Positions 6,600 through 15,762 are shown, numbered from the stretch's first letter. The stretch is DNA of 64,000 nucleotides from Solimonas variicoloris DSM 15731 (GCF_000382285.1 NZ_KB907928.1:186001-250000); one strand, 5' to 3'. Translations and numbers: made by a program. The notes: generated by a model not told the origin, from the letters alone.

Positions 6600-9224
6600 A
6601 TGCGCATCGAAACGATGAGCGTGCTGCTGCTGGCGTGCCTGTGTGCGGCGCCGGCGCTGTGGGCGCAGGATGGGGACGCCTCGGCCCCGGCGCTGTACGC
6701 GACGCTGCCGGTGCCCGACGCACCCGAGCCGCCGCCGGCGCTGGGGCCGGCGCCTGACGCGCCGCCGGCGCTGGAGGAAATCGTCGTCACCGCCGAGAAG
6801 CGTTCCGACCGCCTGCAGCGCGTGCCGCTGGCGATCACCGCGATCACCGCCGACCAGCGCGAGGAGCGCGGCATCAAGAGCGTCAACGACATCGCCGACG
6901 TCACGCCGGGGCTTTCGTACGACAAGGGCACCGGCAGCGATCGCATCAGCGTGCGCGGCATCGGCCGCCTGACGTCGGCGATCGGCACCGATCCCGGCAT
7001 CGCCGTCTACAACGACGGCGTATTCACCGGCAGCGGCACGCAGATCCAGAAATCGCCGCTGTTCGTCGATCGCGTCGAGGTGCTGCGCGGGCCGCAGGGC
7101 ACGCTCTACGGGCAGAACTCGATCGGCGGCGCGATCAACGTCGTGTCCAAACGGCCGTCGTCGCAGTTCGACGCGCAGGCGCGCGGGGCCTATGGCAGCT
7201 ACGGCGCGTTCGAGCTCGAAGGCTTCGTCTCCGGGCCGCTGCGCGACGGCCTGCTCGGCCGGCTCTCGCTGAGCCAGACCGGGCAGCAGGATGCGCAGTT
7301 CGACAACGAAGGGCCGGCCGACGGCCTCGGCCGCGAGCAGCATCGCCTAGCCGAGGCGCAGCTGCAGTTCGGCGACGGCGCGCCGTGGCAGGTATGGACG
7401 CGCTTCTCGTACCGCGAGTGGGACGACCGCAAGCCGACCGCGAATCTGGTGACGCCGTACGTGCGCGATCAGTTCAGCAATGCCGTGTATCCGAATCCGG
7501 CGTACCGGTACGAACAGGAGAACCCGGGCGTCGGCAACTTTCACCGGATCAACACCAACCGCGACAGCGTCTACCAGATCAACGAGAACTACGCGGCCGT
7601 GCTCGAAGCGAGCTACGAGCTGGGCGCGGTGCGCGCGAAGTATCTCGGCGGCTGGCAGACGCTCAAGCTGCCGCTGCGCGGCGACTTCGATCGCACCTCG
7701 CGCGGCGACTTCCGTGTCGGCCTGCCCGGCGATCCGCAGACCTTCACGCTGCTCGATCCCGACGGCTACACGATCTCCGGCGACATGCGCAGCCAGACCG
7801 ACGTCGACAAGACCTACTGGTCCAACGAGCTGACGTTCTCGGGAGAGGACGAGCGTCTGCGCTGGATCGCCGGGCTCTACGAATCCGGCGATCGCAGCAC
7901 CACGGTCGGGGTGCTGCGCAATCCCGGCCAGCCGCAGTACGAGCAACCGCTGACGCAGGCTTCCGTGCTCGGCGTGCCGAGCGCGGCGCTGCCCAATCCG
8001 GCGCGCGACGTGCTGCGCACGGCGGCCGATCTCGACGTGCGCTCGTACTCGGGCTTCGGCCAGCTCGACTGGCATCTGAGCGAGCGCGCCAAGCTCAGCT
8101 TCGGCCTGCGCTACACGCGCGACGAGAAGAAGGCGCGCGAGCAGCTGCGCATCGTGCTGTGGAGTCCCAGCAACAATCCGCTGGTCAGCGGCCTGTCGCT
8201 GCATAACCTCGGTGCGACGATCAGCGATCAGCTCGACAGCCTGATCGGCCTCAATCCCGGACTCGATACCGGCGCGCTGCCGCCGACCGATCCGCTGTGC
8301 TGCACCGGGCGCGGCGACAACGAGCCGGCCTACGACATCACGCCGACGCTCAGTGGCGCGCCGGCGAGCACCAGCGGCCCCGCGGTGCGCCACCTGGACC
8401 GCTCATGGACCGGCCGCACCGGGCGTCTCGCGTTCGACTACGCGGCCAGCCGGCGCGCGCTCGTCTACGCCAGCTACGCGCGCGGCTACAAGGCCGGCGG
8501 CTTCCGGCTCGGCGGCTTTTCGCAGGACTACGACGTCGGTCCCGAGCATGCCGACGCCTTCGAGCTGGGCCTGAAGAGCGACTGGACGCCACTGCTGCGC
8601 ACGAATCTCGCGCTGTTCTACACGCAGTACCGCGACGCGCAGGTGCCGCTGCTGTTCGACAACGGCGTCACCGCCGACAACCTGTTCATCAACCTCGAAC
8701 GCTCGCGCAGCTACGGCGCCGAGCTGGAGAGCCAGTGGATCGCGCTGCGGGGCCTCAGCTTCAATTTCAGCTACAGCTGGCTGGTCGCTGAAATCCAGTC
8801 GGCGTGCTGCTTCGTCAATCTCGAAGTGCCGCCGGAGCAGCGCAGCCCGCAGGCGCTCGACGGCAATCGCCTGCCGTTCGCGCCCGAGCACAAAGCTTCG
8901 CTCAACGGTCTTTACCGCTACGGCTTCGAGCGCGGCGACCTGCTGCTGTCGGCGACTTACTCCTGGCGCGACAAGACCGACTATCAGGTCTTCAACGATC
9001 CGCGCGCGCGGGCCGACGCCTACGGCACGCTCGGCGCGCGCCTTGCCTGGATCGACCGCCGCCTGCCGGTGCAGCTCGCGCTGTTCGGCAGCAATCTGCT
9101 CGACGAGCAGCAGGTCACCAACATCGAACTCGGCACCGGCGCCGGCGTGGTGGGCTACGGCAAGGTCGTCAGCGTGTCCGATCCGCGGCTCGTCGGACTC
9201 GAAATGCTCTGGTACTTCCAGTGA
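6600..9224 (+). CDS. TonB-dependent outer-membrane receptor
   Basis: An 874-residue outer-membrane receptor. A signal peptide ends at LWAQ (residue 23), a Pro/Ala-rich linker follows, then the TonB box region EEIVVTAEKR (59-68) and a plug domain (PLAITAITADQREERGI, VRGIGR, VEVLRGPQGTLYGQNSIGGA) before the 22-stranded barrel with RGYKAGGF. The chain ends WYFQ, so the usual terminal aromatic is one residue in. It would import a ligand using TonB/ExbBD energy. It is the last gene of the cluster and probably takes up the substrate or product handled by the dehydrogenase and hydrolase. The best match type is the Fe/carbohydrate/steroid-like receptor group seen in sphingomonads and Nevskiales; the ligand is unknown. 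Confidence 0.93.
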   Translation: MRIETMSVLLLACLCAAPALWAQDGDASAPALYATLPVPDAPEPPPALGPAPDAPPALEEIVVTAEKRSDRLQRVPLAITAITADQREERGIKSVNDIADVTPGLSYDKGTGSDRISVRGIGRLTSAIGTDPGIAVYNDGVFTGSGTQIQKSPLFVDRVEVLRGPQGTLYGQNSIGGAINVVSKRPSSQFDAQARGAYGSYGAFELEGFVSGPLRDGLLGRLSLSQTGQQDAQFDNEGPADGLGREQHRLAEAQLQFGDGAPWQVWTRFSYREWDDRKPTANLVTPYVRDQFSNAVYPNPAYRYEQENPGVGNFHRINTNRDSVYQINENYAAVLEASYELGAVRAKYLGGWQTLKLPLRGDFDRTSRGDFRVGLPGDPQTFTLLDPDGYTISGDMRSQTDVDKTYWSNELTFSGEDERLRWIAGLYESGDRSTTVGVLRNPGQPQYEQPLTQASVLGVPSAALPNPARDVLRTAADLDVRSYSGFGQLDWHLSERAKLSFGLRYTRDEKKAREQLRIVLWSPSNNPLVSGLSLHNLGATISDQLDSLIGLNPGLDTGALPPTDPLCCTGRGDNEPAYDITPTLSGAPASTSGPAVRHLDRSWTGRTGRLAFDYAASRRALVYASYARGYKAGGFRLGGFSQDYDVGPEHADAFELGLKSDWTPLLRTNLALFYTQYRDAQVPLLFDNGVTADNLFINLERSRSYGAELESQWIALRGLSFNFSYSWLVAEIQSACCFVNLEVPPEQRSPQALDGNRLPFAPEHKASLNGLYRYGFERGDLLLSATYSWRDKTDYQVFNDPRARADAYGTLGARLAWIDRRLPVQLALFGSNLLDEQQVTNIELGTGAGVVGYGKVVSVSDPRLVGLEMLWYFQ

Positions 9225-9354
9225 CGCCGGCCGGCCGCTGAGCCATCGCCCGGCCGCGTCCAAGAGACCGGGCGCGGCACGCATGCATCGGGCACGCTGC
9301 GCATCACTCGGGACGTGCCCCGACGCGAGCCGGCGCGGCGGGGCGCCGGCCGTC

Positions 9355-9825
9355 CTACAACCCCAGCGCACTCAGGCCCGGATGGTCGGCGGGACGCGGC
9401 GCGCGGCGGTCCCAGTGGAACAGGCGTTCCTCGGCACGGATCGGCCGCTCGTTGATGCTGGCGTGGCGATGGGCCATCAGGCCCCGCGCGTCGAACGCCC
9501 AGTTCTCGTTGCCGTAGGCGCGGTACCACTGACCGGAATCGTCGCGGTACTCGTAGGCGAAGCGCACCGCGATGCGTGCGCCGTCGTGTGCCCAGACTTC
9601 CTTGATGAGCCGGTAGTCCAGCTCGCGGTTCCACTTGCGGGTGAGGAACGCCACGATCTCGTCGCGGCCCTGGAAGATCTCGCTGCGATTGCGCCAGCGG
9701 CTATCCGCCGTGTAAGCGAGCGAGACGCGCTGCGGGTCGCAGCTGTTCCAGGCGTCCTCGGCGGCGCGCGCCTTCTGCGCGGCGGTTTCGGCGGTGAAGG
9801 GCGGCAGCGGCGGGCGGCTCTGCAT
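9355..9825 (-). CDS. NTF2-like protein, DUF1348 (SnoaL fold)
   Basis: A 156-residue single-domain cytoplasmic protein. Motifs typical of DUF1348 are [44 protein letters not shown] and [24 protein letters not shown]. The family adopts the cone-shaped NTF2-like fold; no enzymatic role is established. The start is supported by GAGGAA just upstream. It diverges from a TetR regulator, and two palindromes in the 84-base gap make it a likely target of that regulator. Confidence 0.9.
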   Translation of the reverse strand: MQSRPPLPPFTAETAAQKARAAEDAWNSCDPQRVSLAYTADSRWRNRSEIFQGRDEIVAFLTRKWNRELDYRLIKEVWAHDGARIAVRFAYEYRDDSGQWYRAYGNENWAFDARGLMAHRHASINERPIRAEERLFHWDRRAPRPADHPGLSALGL

Positions 9826-9853
9826 GGCGGATTTCCTCGGGGTGGGCGATCAA

Positions 9854-9873
9854 TGTAGACAAGTCTGTCTACA
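9854..9873. promoter_or_regulatory. TetR-type operator 1
   Basis: Perfect 8-bp arms TGTAGACA / TGTCTACA separated by AGTC. This form is typical of TetR-family operators. It lies closer to the DUF1348 gene, centre to centre 36 bp from the second copy. Confidence 0.75.
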
Positions 9874-9889
9874 TCGCCACTGTGGCAGG

Positions 9890-9909
9890 TGTAGACAGGT
9901 TTGTCTACC
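9890..9909. promoter_or_regulatory. TetR-type operator 2, abutting the regulator start codon
   Basis: Arms TGTAGACA / TGTCTACC (7 of 8 pairs) separated by GGTT. The last base lies directly before the ATG at 9910, so a dimer bound here would cover the start of the regulator gene. This supports autoregulation. Confidence 0.75.
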
Positions 9910-10509
9910 ATGCGTCGCATGACGACCATCGCCCAGCTCGCCGCCATCCCCGAGGCAGAACGCGCCGCGCTGCCGCCGCGCGAGCGCATCCTGCAGACCG
10001 CCTATGCGCTGTTCTACCGGGATGGCATCCGCGCCACCGGCATCGACCGCGTGATCGCCGAATCGGGCGTCAGCAAGGTCACGTTCTACCGTCAGTTCCC
10101 GAGCAAGAACGACCTGATCCTGGCTTTCCTGACGCTGCGCCACGAACGCTGGATGGCCTGGTTCAGCGACGCGCTGCAGCGCCACGGCGCGAAGCGGCCG
10201 GGGCTCGACGCGCTGGTTGCCGCGCTCGGCGAGTGGTTCGCGTCCGAGGACTTCCGCGGTTGCGCATTCCTCAACAGCGTCGGCGAGCTGGGCCACACGC
10301 TGCCGGAAGTGCTGGAGGTGACGCGCCAGCACAAGGCCGACATGGCCCGGGCCATCGAATCGCTGCTGCCGGCGGGGGCGGGGAGAAAGCAGATCGCCGC
10401 CGCGGCCGTACTGGCGGCCGACGGTGCGATCCTGCATGCGCAGTACGAGCCGGGTGCTCAGGCTGCACTCAGGCAGCTCACCGCCATCGTCCACGGTCTG
10501 GGCGCATAG
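9910..10509 (+). CDS. TetR/AcrR family transcriptional regulator
   Basis: A 199-residue regulator. The N-terminal DNA-binding domain is clear: RERILQTAYALFYRDGIRATGIDRVIAESGVSKVTFYRQFPSKNDLI, with the helix-turn-helix at about residues 40-65. The C-terminal ligand domain (RHERWMAWFSDAL..., FRGCAFLNSVGELG) resembles regulators of small-molecule detoxification. ATG at 9910 or 9919 are both possible; neither has a Shine-Dalgarno sequence, and operator 2 occupies the upstream bases, so the transcript may be leaderless. It probably represses itself and the divergent DUF1348 gene. The ligand is unknown. Confidence 0.9.
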   Translation: MRRMTTIAQLAAIPEAERAALPPRERILQTAYALFYRDGIRATGIDRVIAESGVSKVTFYRQFPSKNDLILAFLTLRHERWMAWFSDALQRHGAKRPGLDALVAALGEWFASEDFRGCAFLNSVGELGHTLPEVLEVTRQHKADMARAIESLLPAGAGRKQIAAAAVLAADGAILHAQYEPGAQAALRQLTAIVHGLGA

Positions 10510-10595
10510 CGCGCGGCCGGACGGCGGCGCCGTCGCATGTTTCACGCGGGGCGCGACGCTACACTGCGCGGCCCTTCCCAAGCCAAGGCCTGCCA

Positions 10596-10943
10596 ATGTC
10601 CGTCGATGCTTTCCTGAAGCGCCTGCGCGAAGCGCCCGAGCAGATTGAATTCTCCGAGACCATCGCCGTGATCGACGGCGCCTACGACTACACCCCGACC
10701 GCGTTCCGCAATGGCGATCTCCGCAACGAAGCCGGACAGAACGCCGGCTCGTGCAAGCTGTTCTCGTTCGCCCAGCTACAGGGCCTCACCGAAGCCGAAA
10801 CGCTCGCCTGCTTCGGCCGCTACTACCGCGACGACGTCCTGAAGAATCCCGACGGCACCGATCACCAGAACATCCGCAATTTCATGCGGACGGGGTGGGC
10901 GGGCGTTTCGTTCGCACAGCTTGTGCTGCAGACGAAGCTGTAG
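10596..10943 (+). CDS. HopJ type III effector family protein
   Basis: A 115-residue protein matching the HopJ family over its length: EFSETIAVIDGAYDYTPTAFRNGD, AGQNAGSCKLFSFAQLQGL, TLACFGRYYRDDVLKNPDGTDHQNIRNFM. The name comes from a Pseudomonas syringae effector candidate, but the family is widespread in bacteria without type III secretion and its function is unknown. No secretion signal or type III gene is seen here. It marks the left edge of the lower-GC islet. Confidence 0.88.
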   Translation: MSVDAFLKRLREAPEQIEFSETIAVIDGAYDYTPTAFRNGDLRNEAGQNAGSCKLFSFAQLQGLTEAETLACFGRYYRDDVLKNPDGTDHQNIRNFMRTGWAGVSFAQLVLQTKL

Positions 10944-11167
10944 AGGCGATACGGCGGCAGGGACTACGGCTCACAACCTCTGGGTCAGGCCGAGGCTTGT
11001 TGGCGGTTGATGCCCTCAAGGAAGCGAAGCGGCGCGGATTTCTTGCAGCTACATTGCGCGCCCTTACTCGCAGCTCGCGATGCGCCGCGAACCACTGAGC
11101 GCCGAAGGGCAGCAGGCGGAAGAAATTCCCAAAAATATTTACTCCGCCCCCTTTTCTCGCACCGCTG

Positions 11168-12736
11168 TTAGTTCAGAAGTAGCTTGTGCATGAACGCAGA
11201 AACTTCTGCATGTAATTCGGGCTTGTAACGGATTAATGCCTTGCAGGCTTCTTTCCAGACGTAACCTTGATCTTCGCCAAGGCGTTCTGCTAGGACGAAT
11301 AGTTCTTCATGGGCGCCGTGCACAACGGCAGCAGCCACTGCTTCGGTGGCCGTATCTTCTGGGACAAATGAAAAGGCTTCTGCAATTGCATGATCGCCTA
11401 AGGCCTCGAGTGCCGTTAAGACGTATCGTTCTGGTGAGCTCTCCCCGGGTAAAAAATTCGTACGTTGGGCGAACCAGTCGGCCGCTTGAACATGATCTCG
11501 TTGTGCTACTAAGCCCTTGAATCTTGCCTCATGCTTAGAAAAAGTCGGCCTTTGATCGCCGTCTAAGAAGGCACAGACCCTGGCCGTAGGATCATCGGTA
11601 AAACGCGCTGCAAGTCGACTAATTACTGCTGAATGAGAGCCGACCGCGACAATTCTGGTGCGTGCCGAAAATGAGAAACCCAATGTGGCTTTAAGTAAGC
11701 TGGCTGCCACGTCGTCTTCCACATATGCGGTTATCTCGCCGCTGTTTCTATCTGCAAGGCGGCCTGCTGCGTATGCGGCCGCTACGCCAGTCAAAATTGA
11801 TGTCTTCTCGTTTGACGCTGTGACTAAGAAACGGCCCTCCGGAGGAAGGCAGGAAAGGATAGTTGCAGAATGTGTGGTGCAGATGATTTGTATCTTGCGT
11901 ACTAGTGCAAGCCGCGAGAGTTCGCGAATGAGATTGCGCTGCGCGGATTCATGAAGGCCTAGCTCTATTTCGTCGACAAGAAACAGAGTGCCTTCGGGTG
12001 CTGCCCATATCGCGGCAAAGAGCTCAAAGAGCGCTTTTTCGCCCGCGCCCATGTTGAACCCTGTATAGCTATTTCCGTTGCATTTAACCGCCGGCAGTCG
12101 GTACTTTCCGTAGTTGTGGATCTCAAAGTCGTCGTAGGGCAGGCTGAGTGTCCTCGACACCGACGTCCGCGTGTTGTCTTCCCAGCCAGCGCGTTCGTTT
12201 TTGGAGAAACGGTAGCGATAGCTTTTGTACACACTTCGCTCGGAGGGAGGGACGATCCGCTCTATGCCGAGATATGCAACTGGCCGCCGGACCCTTTTAT
12301 CGTAGTCGTTCCATTTTCCGGCCCGCTTCTTTGAACGGACTTGCCTAAGAGCTCCGACACCATCTGGCGCCTGCGGATGCGGCTTCCAGCGGTTGTGGAA
12401 TATTTCGTATTCGATCTCTATGCCATCGATAGCCAATTCGCTTCCCGACTGTATAAAGAAGTCCGAGAAGGTGTAATAGGGCAACCGACGATCAGGCAAC
12501 TTCCAGCCATTTTTTCCGTTGTGGAATGCGCAAGCGGCAGCCGCGAGCAGCGTGCTTTTGCCGCAGCCATTTTTCCCGGCAATTGCTGAAATCGGATATT
12601 GAAACCTGATCTCGCAGGGTTTGAGTCCGCGGAGAGAGCCAGTCTTAAGTGTTACGGCGAAAAGGGAGGCCCGCGAAGGATCGCTAGTGAACCAGCCTAG
12701 GTTTTTCCGCTCCACATCAGAATAGCGATGGCTCAT
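11168..12736 (-). CDS. AAA ATPase with TOPRIM-like C terminus (OLD-like nuclease, putative defence gene)
   Basis: A 522-residue protein (a GTG two codons upstream, at 12742, would give 524; the numbers here use that longer frame). The N-terminal half is an ABC/SMC-type ATPase: Walker A GKNGCGKST (56-64), signature MGAGEK (231-236), Walker B LFLVDEIELGLHES (253-266) and switch TTHS (289-292). The C-terminal part has E342 in AYVEDDVAASLL and FLDGDQ (D394, D396), the acidic pattern of a TOPRIM or DUF4435 nuclease domain. This is the plan of OLD-family nucleases, several of which act in phage defence. Base and codon use are clearly less GC-rich than the neighbours, suggesting transfer. No partner gene (such as a GajB-like helicase) is adjacent. 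Function is inference. Confidence 0.75.
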   Translation of the reverse strand: MSHRYSDVERKNLGWFTSDPSRASLFAVTLKTGSLRGLKPCEIRFQYPISAIAGKNGCGKSTLLAAAACAFHNGKNGWKLPDRRLPYYTFSDFFIQSGSELAIDGIEIEYEIFHNRWKPHPQAPDGVGALRQVRSKKRAGKWNDYDKRVRRPVAYLGIERIVPPSERSVYKSYRYRFSKNERAGWEDNTRTSVSRTLSLPYDDFEIHNYGKYRLPAVKCNGNSYTGFNMGAGEKALFELFAAIWAAPEGTLFLVDEIELGLHESAQRNLIRELSRLALVRKIQIICTTHSATILSCLPPEGRFLVTASNEKTSILTGVAAAYAAGRLADRNSGEITAYVEDDVAASLLKATLGFSFSARTRIVAVGSHSAVISRLAARFTDDPTARVCAFLDGDQRPTFSKHEARFKGLVAQRDHVQAADWFAQRTNFLPGESSPERYVLTALEALGDHAIAEAFSFVPEDTATEAVAAAVVHGAHEELFVLAERLGEDQGYVWKEACKALIRYKPELHAEVSAFMHKLLLN

Positions 12737-12811
12737 CGTCACGGCTTTTATGTGCGATAGGCATCCTTGCCGAGGGCTTCCCGTGGATTACAAAGTTGCC
12801 GAGTTATTTCA

Positions 12812-12841
12812 CTAAAAATGCGTGAGCTGTGCGAGCACAGC
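12812..12841 (-). terminator. Hairpin downstream of nrdB, possible terminator
   Basis: GCTGTG/CACAGC arms around CGAG (12826-12841); reading the minus strand, a five-T run lies seven bases beyond the stem. It could end nrdB transcription and separate it from the ATPase gene. The gap before the T run makes it a weak prediction. Confidence 0.4.
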
Positions 12842-12899
12842 CCACTATGGAGAGTGAATTTACCGTATGTTTGGCGGCTGAATTAGCTCCGCGCCGGAC

Positions 12900-14054
12900 T
12901 TAATCCCAGCTTAAAGCCCCACCCGTCTGATACTCCGTCACGCGCGTTTCGAAGAAGTTCTTTTCCTTCTTGAGGTCGAGCACTTCGCTCATCCACGGGA
13001 ACGGATTTTCGGCGCCGGGGTAGAGGGGCTTGAGGCCGATCTGGGCGCAGCGGCGGTTGGCGATGAACTTCATGTACTCGTTGAACATGCTGGCGTTCAG
13101 GCCGAGCACGCCGCGCGGCATGGTGTCGTGCGCGTAGCGGATTTCGAGGTCGGTCGCTTCCCGGATCATCTTCAGCGCTTCTTCCTGGAAGGCCGTCGTC
13201 CACAGGTGCGGGTTTTCGATCTTGATCTGGTTGATCACGTCGATGCCGAAGTTCATGTGCATCGCTTCGTCACGCATGATGTACTGGATCTGCTCGGAGA
13301 CGCCGACCATCTTGTTGCGGCGGCCGAAGCTGAGCAGCTGCACGAAGCCGACGTAGAAGAAGATGCCTTCGAAGACGACGTAGAAGGCGATCATGTCGCG
13401 CAGCAGGCGCTGGTCGGCTTCCGGGGTGCCGGTCTGGAACGCCGGGTCGCCGAGCGACTGCGTGTACGGCAGGGCCCAGGCGGCCTTGTCGTGGATGCTC
13501 GGGATCTCGCGGTACATGTTGAACACTTCCGCTTCGTCCAGGCCCAGCGATTCGATGCAGTACTGGTAGGCGTGCGTGTGGATCGCTTCTTCGAAGGCCT
13601 GGCGCAGGATGTACTGGCGGCATTCCGGATTGGTGATCAGGCGGTAGACCGCCAGCACGAGGTTGTTGGCGACCAGCGAGTCGGCGGTGCTGAAGAAGCC
13701 GAGCGAGCGCTTGATGATGGTGCGCTCGTCCTCGGTCAGGCCCTGCGGGTCCTGCCACATGGCAATGTCCGCGGACATGTTGATTTCCTGCGGCATCCAG
13801 TGGTTGTTGCAGGCGTCGAGGTACTTCTCCCAGGCCCACTTGTACTTGAACGGCACCAGCTGGTTGAGGTCGGCGTGGCAGTTGATGATCTTCTTGTCGT
13901 CAACGCGGATGCGGCTGGCGCCCATCTGCACGTCTTCGAGGCCGGTCGCGCCGGCCGCCGCGGAATGTGCGGCATGCGTCATCGGCGGCACCGGCATCTT
14001 GGCGGCCGGGGCAGCGGGGGTGTTCGTGGCGGGGGTATCGTCCCAGGTCAGCAT
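12900..14054 (-). CDS. nrdB: Ribonucleoside-diphosphate reductase subunit beta, class Ia
   Basis: A 384-residue radical-generating subunit that supplies the tyrosyl radical to NrdA for deoxynucleotide synthesis. Di-iron and radical-site motifs include [39 protein letters not shown] and [12 protein letters not shown]. The C terminus (TGGALSWD) is the expected NrdA-docking tail. The start MLTWDD has a strong GGAGAGAAGAA upstream; the longer frame upstream of it is non-coding. An Ala/Pro-rich insert follows the first ten residues. It lies 1.7 kb from nrdA with two unrelated genes between, so the two subunits are probably transcribed separately. Confidence 0.97.
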   Translation of the reverse strand: MLTWDDTPATNTPAAPAAKMPVPPMTHAAHSAAAGATGLEDVQMGASRIRVDDKKIINCHADLNQLVPFKYKWAWEKYLDACNNHWMPQEINMSADIAMWQDPQGLTEDERTIIKRSLGFFSTADSLVANNLVLAVYRLITNPECRQYILRQAFEEAIHTHAYQYCIESLGLDEAEVFNMYREIPSIHDKAAWALPYTQSLGDPAFQTGTPEADQRLLRDMIAFYVVFEGIFFYVGFVQLLSFGRRNKMVGVSEQIQYIMRDEAMHMNFGIDVINQIKIENPHLWTTAFQEEALKMIREATDLEIRYAHDTMPRGVLGLNASMFNEYMKFIANRRCAQIGLKPLYPGAENPFPWMSEVLDLKKEKNFFETRVTEYQTGGALSWD

Positions 14055-14437
14055 TTCTTCTCTCCATGTGCCGGGCAGCGTTGCCCGGTGGTCCGGTTGT
14101 TTGTTCGTGGCGCTTTGGCTGCGCCTGCGGCTTGTTAGGCCCTGAATGCCGGCATTTGCCGGCTTTTCCCCGGCCGGACACCGCAGGGCGAAGGCCAGCT
14201 TCGCGCGGGTGTGGCGGCAGCTAAGAGTGCTCCGCGGTCCCGGGCGAGTCAAGCAAAAAATACTACGGGTTGTGGCTCGACCCCACTTCGGCTTCTACAT
14301 ATTGTGATTGGTCACAAGTTTTCCCGGCCTTGCCCCCAACTTGTGCACAGCTTTGTCCTCAGGCGCCAGAATGGGGCGCCGGCGGAAGGGCAGGCTGCAA
14401 GACGGGGCGGGCGCGGGCGGATCGGCCGCCCCCGGGC
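14055..14437. other. Intergenic region upstream of nrdB
   Basis: No gene is visible. The part between 14270 and 14350 is locally AT-richer and holds a NrdR-like box and a TGTGCACAG sequence that resembles, with two mismatches, the DnaA box present upstream of nrdA. The remainder is GC-rich without evident structure. Confidence 0.5.
14292..14307 (-). promoter_or_regulatory. NrdR-like box upstream of nrdB
   Basis: Read on the minus strand, TCACAATATGTAGAAG shares the CACAATAT half of the NrdR consensus (ACACAATATATTGTGT-like). The second box normally found about 31-32 bp away is not evident here, so confidence is modest. Confidence 0.4.
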
Positions 14438-14893
14438 TCAGGCCGGGCCGCCGTAGCCGCGGGCGACGAGCACGATCAGCAGCGTGATGACGGCGATCGC
14501 CGTGAGCTGCACATGCACCAGCACGCGCGTCGAGCGCAGCTCGGTCTCGGCGGGCAGAGCGCCACTGGCTTCCAGCGCGCGCCGCCAGCGGATGAAGCGC
14601 ACGGTCGGCAGCAACGAGAGCAGGGCGGCAAGCACGAACAGGCCGACCATGCCGTGGAACAGGCCGTTGTGCCAGTAGTAGTCGGCGCCCTTGGCGCCGT
14701 GCCAGACGCGCGCCAGCCCGGTGATGAAGACGAGCGCGGCCATGATGCCGTACAGGCGGTCGACGCGCGGCAGCAGGCGCACGGCGTCCGGCGTGCCGCC
14801 GATCTTCAGCAGATACAACTCGGTGACGGCGGCGCCGGTCATCATCCAGACGGCGAGGTAGTGCAGCCACGGCAGGGCGACGGTGCTGGCCAT
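14438..14893 (-). CDS. DUF2214 family membrane protein
   Basis: A 151-residue inner-membrane protein with four predicted membrane spans (about 7-27, 48-65, 80-98 and 128-147). The order WLHYLAVWMMTGAAVTELYLLK, DRLYGIMAALVFITGLARVW, YYWHNGLFHGMVGLFVLAALLS is that of DUF2214, whose function is unknown. The start has GGAG about eight bases upstream. It sits between nrdB and nrdA without apparent functional link. Confidence 0.85.
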   Translation of the reverse strand: MASTVALPWLHYLAVWMMTGAAVTELYLLKIGGTPDAVRLLPRVDRLYGIMAALVFITGLARVWHGAKGADYYWHNGLFHGMVGLFVLAALLSLLPTVRFIRWRRALEASGALPAETELRSTRVLVHVQLTAIAVITLLIVLVARGYGGPA

Positions 14894-15013
14894 GAAAGGC
14901 TCCGGTTGGTGGCTCGTCGAGTCTGGAAGGCCTTATGGCGGCGCGGAAGCGCGGGGCCGGAAGGCGCTGGCACAATGCGGTACGGGCCGCTGCGGCCGTT
15001 ATGGAGATGGTAC

Positions 15014-15586
15014 GTGAAGAATCTGCGGAAGTCGGCGTGGTGCTGGACGCTGGGTGCCGCGCTGGTCGCCGGCGGCGCGCATGCGGCCGACGCGACCGTG
15101 TCGGTCGCGCCAGTGACGGCGGCGCAAGGCGTGTCGATGCCGGCGCTGCCGAAGCTGCAACAGCCGGCGCCGCGGCTGTGGATTTCCGGCCAGCCGGCCC
15201 CGGCGCAGTTCGAGCAGCTGCCGGCCTCGGGCATCCGCCGCGTCATCAATCTGCGGCCGGCCGGCGAGACGCCGGATTTCGACGAGGCCGGGGCCGCGCA
15301 ACGGCTGGGCCTCGTCTACCGCAGCCTGCCGATCGCCGGCGCCGACGATCTCTCGCTCGTCAACGTCCGCGCGCTCGATGCGCTGCTGGCGGAAGCCCCG
15401 GACACGCCGACGCTGTTGCACTGCGCGAGCGGCAACCGGGTCGGGGCGTTGATGGGGTTGCGCGCCGCCTGGCTGCAGGGGCGCCCGGTGAGCGATGCGC
15501 TGGCGATCGGCCGTGCGCATGGTCTGGCGTCGCTGGAACCCGTCGTTGCGCAACTGCTCGCGCGCGGCATCCAGACCGCGCCCTGA
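15014..15586 (+). CDS. Exported tyrosine-phosphatase-like protein (DUF442/BLH phosphatase type)
   Basis: A 190-residue protein with a signal peptide (KNLRKSAWCWTLGAALVAGG..AHA) and a dual-specificity-phosphatase-like domain: LWISGQPAPAQFEQLPASGIRRVINLRP and the catalytic loop HCASGNRVG. The active-site Cys-x4-Arg spacing is that of the BLH/DUF442 group rather than the classical Cys-x5-Arg. The GTG at 15014 is chosen because GGAG lies seven bases upstream and it places the signal peptide correctly; an in-frame ATG at 14975 is the alternative. It converges on nrdA across a strong terminator. The substrate is unknown. Confidence 0.8.
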   Translation: MKNLRKSAWCWTLGAALVAGGAHAADATVSVAPVTAAQGVSMPALPKLQQPAPRLWISGQPAPAQFEQLPASGIRRVINLRPAGETPDFDEAGAAQRLGLVYRSLPIAGADDLSLVNVRALDALLAEAPDTPTLLHCASGNRVGALMGLRAAWLQGRPVSDALAIGRAHGLASLEPVVAQLLARGIQTAP

Positions 15587-15704
15587 ACACTTGCGCCGAG
15601 TCGGCGCGTTCGTCGCTTCGCCGGTTGTTTCAGCGTTGCGCTTTCGCGCAGGCCCGGGCGAGGGACGCCGCAGCGCGGTAACGCTGGCGCCGCGATCGGC
15701 CATG

Positions 15705-15733
15705 AAAAAGGCCGCCCCGAAGGGCGGCCTTTT
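15705..15733. terminator. Bidirectional Rho-independent terminator between the phosphatase gene and nrdA
   Basis: GGCCGCCC and GGGCGGCC arms enclose CGAA, flanked by five A on the left and TTTT on the right, so the hairpin has a U tract when read from either strand. It serves the two convergent genes. Confidence 0.95.
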
Positions 15734-15762
15734 CGTTTGCAGCAGGCGCTTCGACAACGCGC

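Noticed and set aside
10596-10943. Type III secretion effector role for the HopJ gene
   Set aside because: No secretion genes or effector signal are present and the family is common in non-pathogens.
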